From positions 1-9,012 of the forward strand of contig JAGRAK010000063.1 in assembly GCA_020434645.1 (NCBI GenBank): 9,012 nt of DNA. Direction: 5' to 3'. The stretch comes from Bdellovibrionales bacterium (GTDB lineage: Bacteria > Bdellovibrionota > Bdellovibrionia > Bdellovibrionales > UBA1609). Below, piece after piece: positions 6,041-9,012 of this stretch (positions are counted from its first letter, which is position 1; each line of letters opens with the position of its first letter). The notes beneath the pieces are model-generated. The model was given only the letters and a program-made list of their open reading frames with translations. It did no database searches and was not told the DNA's origin. A program made the translations under genes and the position numbers.

Positions 6041-6708
6041 GTGATGGAATTATAAAACCATTTTTAGTGGCGCCCAGTATTTTATCTGCAGATTTTTCAA
6101 AATTGGCTGAAGAAATTAAGTCGGTTGAAGCTGCTGGAGCGGACTGGCTGCATGTTGATGTTATGGACGGGCACTTTGTGCCGAATATTACAATTGGAGC
6201 GCCGGTGGTCAGATCGCTTCGCCCGGTGACTTCTAAAATTTTAGATGTTCACTTGATGATAGAAAGTCCTGAAAAATATATTGCCGATTTTATTTCAGCC
6301 GGCAGTGATTACATCACCATCCATGTTGAGGCGACAAAAGATGTGTCGGGTTGCCTGGCGCAAATTCGTGAAGGTGGTAAGAGGCCTGGGATTACTCTTC
6401 GCCCAGCGACTCCGATTGAAGAGATTTTTCCTTATTTAAAATATGTAGATTTAGTTTTGATCATGACGGTGAACCCTGGTTTTGGCGGGCAGTCGTTTAT
6501 GCGAGATCAAGTTCAGAAAATTTCTCAAGTTCGTGAAGAGCTAGACAGAATTAAATCGGAAGCATTGATTGAAGTAGATGGCGGCATCAACCCTGAGACA
6601 GCCATTGAGTGCCGACTGGCAGATGTGCTAGTGGCCGGGAACTATGTATTTAAAAATGATTATAAAAAGGCGATTCGATCATTAAAAGCGGCAAAGGGAG
6701 TGAGCTAA
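6037..6708 (+). CDS. rpe: Ribulose-phosphate 3-epimerase
   Basis: Rpe interconverts ribulose 5-phosphate and xylulose 5-phosphate (EC 5.1.3.1) in the pentose phosphate pathway. The 223-residue TIM barrel has APSILSADF (12-20), HVDVMDGHFVPN (39-50), VHLM (71-74), MTVNPGFGGQ (143-152), EVDGGIN (179-185) and AGNYVF (200-205). Metal ligands equivalent to those in known enzymes are H39, D41, H72 and D181, the last two Asp also being the acid/base pair D41 and D181. One small departure is LRPATP (121-126), where many relatives have LNPATP. Start is GTG, overlapping the fmt stop as GTGA. Its stop overlaps the hutH start as TAATG. Confidence 0.97.
   Translation: MSDGIIKPFLVAPSILSADFSKLAEEIKSVEAAGADWLHVDVMDGHFVPNITIGAPVVRSLRPVTSKILDVHLMIESPEKYIADFISAGSDYITIHVEATKDVSGCLAQIREGGKRPGITLRPATPIEEIFPYLKYVDLVLIMTVNPGFGGQSFMRDQVQKISQVREELDRIKSEALIEVDGGINPETAIECRLADVLVAGNYVFKNDYKKAIRSLKAAKGVS
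6695..6700 (+). promoter_or_regulatory. Ribosome binding site of hutH
   Basis: AGGGAG with a 7 nt spacer precedes the hutH ATG at 6708. It lies inside the last codons of rpe, showing that hutH is read from the same message as rpe. Confidence 0.65.
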
Positions 6709-8234
6709 TGGAGCTAAGCGGTCAAAATGTCACTCTTGATAGTGTTGTTCGGGTGGCGCGCGGGCAAGAGAAACTCACACTTTCTGCTGCCGCCCGCGAA
6801 AGTATGTTGCAATCACGAGCTTATATTGAATCAGAGTTAAGTAAGGGCGCTGTCATTTATGGCGTGAACACGGGGTTTGGTGCGCTAAGCTCTGTGCGTA
6901 TTTCAGATTCAGATATTGAAAAGTTACAGAAAAATCTTATCCGCTCCCACGCATCAGGTGTTGGCACACCGTTTTCAAAAGTAGAGTCTCGGGCAATTTT
7001 GTATTTGCGGGCAAATGCACTAGCGCGAGGTCACAGTGGCATTCGGCCTGAAGTTGTCGATAAAATATTAGAATTTTTAAATCTTGATATTGTTCCGGTG
7101 ATTCCTTCCCAGGGGAGTGTTGGGGCTAGCGGAGATCTCGCGCCACTTTCTCATCTTGCTTTAGCCTTGATTGGAGAGGGCGAAGTTTGGGATGGCGATA
7201 CGCCAGTGGCGACAGAAGCTTATTTGAAAAATAAAAAAGTGAAGCCGCTTGAGCTAAAATGCAAAGAAGGACTTTCACTGATTAATGGCTGTCAAGTTAT
7301 GACTGCGGTTGGAATGCTAGCCGCCCATCATACTCGACATCTTTGTCTTTTGGCCGATGTCGCTGGGGCGATGTCACTTGAAGCATTGCGCGGAGGGCGT
7401 GACCCGTTTGATCCACTCATCAGCGCCACTCGAGCTCATCCGGGTGAGAAAAAAACGGCATCGAATTTATTAAAAATTTTAGGAGAGAAGTCTGAGATAT
7501 CCGAAAGTCATGCCGATTGTGATCGGGTGCAAGATGCTTACTCGCTTCGCTGTATGCCCGCGGTACATGGTGCAGTTAAAGACGCGCTTAAAAGTGCCAT
7601 TGAAACACTGACGATTGAAGCTAACTCGAGTACAGATAATCCGCTGGTGTTTTCGAGTGCGGGTAAAATTTTATCTTGCGGAAATTTTCATGGTGAGCCG
7701 GTCGCCTTTCAACTCGATTTTTTAGCAATTGCGCTGAGTGCACTTGGTAATATTTCTCAATGCCGAGTTTCACGCTTAATTAATCCTGCGTTTAGTGCTC
7801 TTCCGGCATTCTTGGCGCCCAATGGTGGTTTGAATTCTGGTCTTATGGTTGTTGAGGTGGCTGCGGCGTCTTTAGCAAGTGAAAATAAAATCTATGCCCA
7901 TCCGGCTTCAGTCGATAGTATTCCCACTTCGGTTGATAAAGAAGATCACGTTAGCATGGGCACTATAGCCGCCCGAAAGTTGAAATTAATTGTTGAAAAT
8001 GTATCGCACATTATGGCTATGGAGATTCTCTCCTCTATGCAAGCTCTGTCACTTCTCAAGCCGCTAAAGCCGGCGGCCGGTGTGATGGCGGCGTATGATC
8101 TTATTGTGGCGGATGTCCCGCTGGCTGAAGTTGACCGCGTATTTTCGCAAGATATTAAAAAAATAAAGTCACATATCGATTCAGGCAAATTGCTGACGAC
8201 GGTATTAAAATCAGTAGGAGAGCTCGAGTGGTAA
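6708..8234 (+). CDS. hutH: Histidine ammonia-lyase
   Basis: HutH removes ammonia from histidine to give urocanate (EC 4.3.1.3), the first step of histidine breakdown. The 508 residues match the family length. The self-formed MIO cofactor triad is A140-S141-G142 in GSVGASGDLAPLSHLAL. Other active-site positions seen are Y51 in YGVNTGFG (51-58), S80-H81 (a pair typical of histidine rather than tyrosine/phenylalanine lyases), N193 in INGCQ, Y278 and R281 in QDAYSLRC (275-282), F327 in GNFHGEP, and E412 in DKEDHVSMG (410-418). After QDAYSLRC the sequence reads MPAVHG, where many relatives have QPQVMG or similar. The ATG overlaps the rpe stop by 1 nt and has a good ribosome site. hutU follows with a 7 nt overlap, which settles histidine as the substrate. 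A stand-alone hut promoter or regulator is not seen. Confidence 0.96.
   Translation: MELSGQNVTLDSVVRVARGQEKLTLSAAARESMLQSRAYIESELSKGAVIYGVNTGFGALSSVRISDSDIEKLQKNLIRSHASGVGTPFSKVESRAILYLRANALARGHSGIRPEVVDKILEFLNLDIVPVIPSQGSVGASGDLAPLSHLALALIGEGEVWDGDTPVATEAYLKNKKVKPLELKCKEGLSLINGCQVMTAVGMLAAHHTRHLCLLADVAGAMSLEALRGGRDPFDPLISATRAHPGEKKTASNLLKILGEKSEISESHADCDRVQDAYSLRCMPAVHGAVKDALKSAIETLTIEANSSTDNPLVFSSAGKILSCGNFHGEPVAFQLDFLAIALSALGNISQCRVSRLINPAFSALPAFLAPNGGLNSGLMVVEVAAASLASENKIYAHPASVDSIPTSVDKEDHVSMGTIAARKLKLIVENVSHIMAMEILSSMQALSLLKPLKPAAGVMAAYDLIVADVPLAEVDRVFSQDIKKIKSHIDSGKLLTTVLKSVGELEW
8216..8220 (+). promoter_or_regulatory. Ribosome binding site of hutU
   Basis: AGGAG lies 7 nt before the GTG at 8228, inside the end of hutH. 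It is the reason for choosing that GTG as the hutU start. Confidence 0.65.
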
Positions 8235-9012
8235 AGTCACCGACAGGTTCAAAATTAAACTGTAAAGGTTGGCTGCAAGAAGCAGCTTATCGTATGATTC
8301 AAAATAATTTAGATCCTGATGTTGCCGAAAACCCTGATGAACTTATTGTCTACGGCGGTCGCGGTAAGGCTGCGCGAAATTGGGAGTGCTTTGATAAAAT
8401 TTTGTCGGCACTTAAGACTTTAGAAAATGATGAAACTTTACTTGTGCAGTCAGGTAAACCTGTTGGCATAATTCGCACTCATAAAGATGCTCCGCGAGTA
8501 CTTATCGCCAATTCGAATCTTGTGGGCAAATGGGCAACCTGGGAGCACTTTGATGAGCTCGATAAAAAAGGTCTCATGATGTACGGGCAAATGACAGCAG
8601 GTTCGTGGATTTACATCGGTTCACAGGGAATCGTGCAGGGAACCTACGAAACATTTGTTGAAGCCGGTCGGCAGCATTTTAATGGCGACTTAAAAGGAAG
8701 GTGCATTCTAACGGCTGGTTTGGGCGGAATGGGTGGAGCTCAGCCCTTGGCGGGTGTTTTTGCTGGTGCGTGCGTTTTAGCTGTAGAAGTGGATCCGACT
8801 CGAATTCGAAAACGACTCGAAACGGGCTATGTCGATGAGGTCGCAGACAGTGTCGACGATGCCATTCATAGAATTGAAAAGTATCGTAAGGATGGAGCAG
8901 CTAAGAGCGTTGCGCTTCTTGGAAATATGTCCCAAGTGATTCATGAGCTGATTCAAAAGAATTTTCAACCAGACTTGCTGACAGATCAAACTTCAGCCCA
9001 TGACCCCTTGAT
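8228..9012 (+). CDS. hutU: Urocanate hydratase (urocanase), 5' part, runs off the window
   Basis: HutU hydrates urocanate to imidazolonepropionate (EC 4.2.1.49), using tightly bound NAD+ as an electrophile. The reading frame is open from GTG at 8228 to the window end (261 codons), about half of the usual roughly 555-residue enzyme. Family motifs are the N-terminal GWLQEAAYRMI (14-24) and VYGGRGKAARNW (41-52), PVGIIRTHKDAPRV (78-91), NSNLVGKWATWEHF (95-108), GLMMYGQMTAGSW (115-127), IGSQGIVQGTYETF (130-143), the NAD-binding glycine loop GLGGMGGAQPLA (164-175) followed by EVDPTRI (187-193), and DQTSAHDPL (253-261) at the edge. No frameshift or stop is seen. It overlaps the hutH end by 7 nt with an AGGAG site, so HutH and HutU are co-translated. 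The catalytic second half lies outside the window. Confidence 0.96.
   Translation, partial: MVKSPTGSKLNCKGWLQEAAYRMIQNNLDPDVAENPDELIVYGGRGKAARNWECFDKILSALKTLENDETLLVQSGKPVGIIRTHKDAPRVLIANSNLVGKWATWEHFDELDKKGLMMYGQMTAGSWIYIGSQGIVQGTYETFVEAGRQHFNGDLKGRCILTAGLGGMGGAQPLAGVFAGACVLAVEVDPTRIRKRLETGYVDEVADSVDDAIHRIEKYRKDGAAKSVALLGNMSQVIHELIQKNFQPDLLTDQTSAHDPL

Noticed and set aside
6708..8234. Tyrosine or phenylalanine ammonia-lyase, or an aminomutase, instead of HutH
   Set aside because: S80-H81 and the overall motif set fit histidine ammonia-lyase, and urocanase follows directly with an overlap.
8777..8989. Minus-strand 70-residue open frame near the window end
   Set aside because: It is antisense to the continuous urocanase frame, which has strong motifs on both sides of it.
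1..9012. Mobile element, CRISPR array, toxin-antitoxin or defence system, RNA gene, riboswitch
   Set aside because: Every stretch longer than 60 nt is accounted for by recognised or well-formed genes; no direct-repeat array, transposase, tRNA-like or leader structure was seen.

Overview
The window is a compact, ordinary-looking chromosomal segment with moderate GC and almost no non-coding DNA. Gene content and protein style suggest a Gram-negative bacterium of the Bdellovibrio / deltaproteobacterial kind. Pointers are an LptF/LptG-type lipopolysaccharide exporter permease, a receiver protein with a long Pro/acidic linker and a 'VVWQVVPEIA' type C-terminal helix, and frequent GTG/TTG starts. 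This placement is inference from protein style, not from a marker gene. I see no rRNA, tRNA, mobile element, CRISPR array or phage gene.

Layout. Two gene clusters diverge from a short intergenic region at about 3327-3384. The leftward (minus) cluster reads: receiver-domain protein (3326-2157), nadC (2149-1328), birA (1335-613, TTG start), thioredoxin/peroxiredoxin-like protein (612-61), and the first 14 codons of another gene leaving the window (42-1). Gaps are 7 nt, an 8 nt overlap, 0 nt and 18 nt, so this is very probably one operon. The rightward (plus) cluster reads: lptG-like permease (3385-4464), def (4481-5092), fmt (5102-6040), rpe (6037-6708), hutH (6708-8234) and the 5' part of hutU (8228 to the window end). 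From fmt onward the genes overlap by 4, 1 and 7 nt.

Function. The left cluster joins cofactor biology (NAD synthesis by NadC, biotin attachment by BirA) with a signalling receiver and a redox protein. The right cluster runs from the cell envelope (LptG) through formyl-methionine handling (Fmt adds the formyl group to initiator tRNA, Def removes it from the new protein) and pentose phosphate metabolism (Rpe) into histidine breakdown (HutH then HutU, histidine to urocanate to imidazolonepropionate). The direct joining of hut genes to housekeeping genes suggests histidine use is constitutive or growth-coupled rather than controlled by its own promoter.

No new biological system is evident. The most interesting signal is regulatory: lptG, def and fmt lack a convincing Shine-Dalgarno sequence, and each has a promoter-like hexamer pair placed so that transcription would begin at or within a few bases of the start codon. 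This hints at leaderless mRNAs. The downstream rpe, hutH and hutU all have clear AGGAG/AGGGAG ribosome binding sites.
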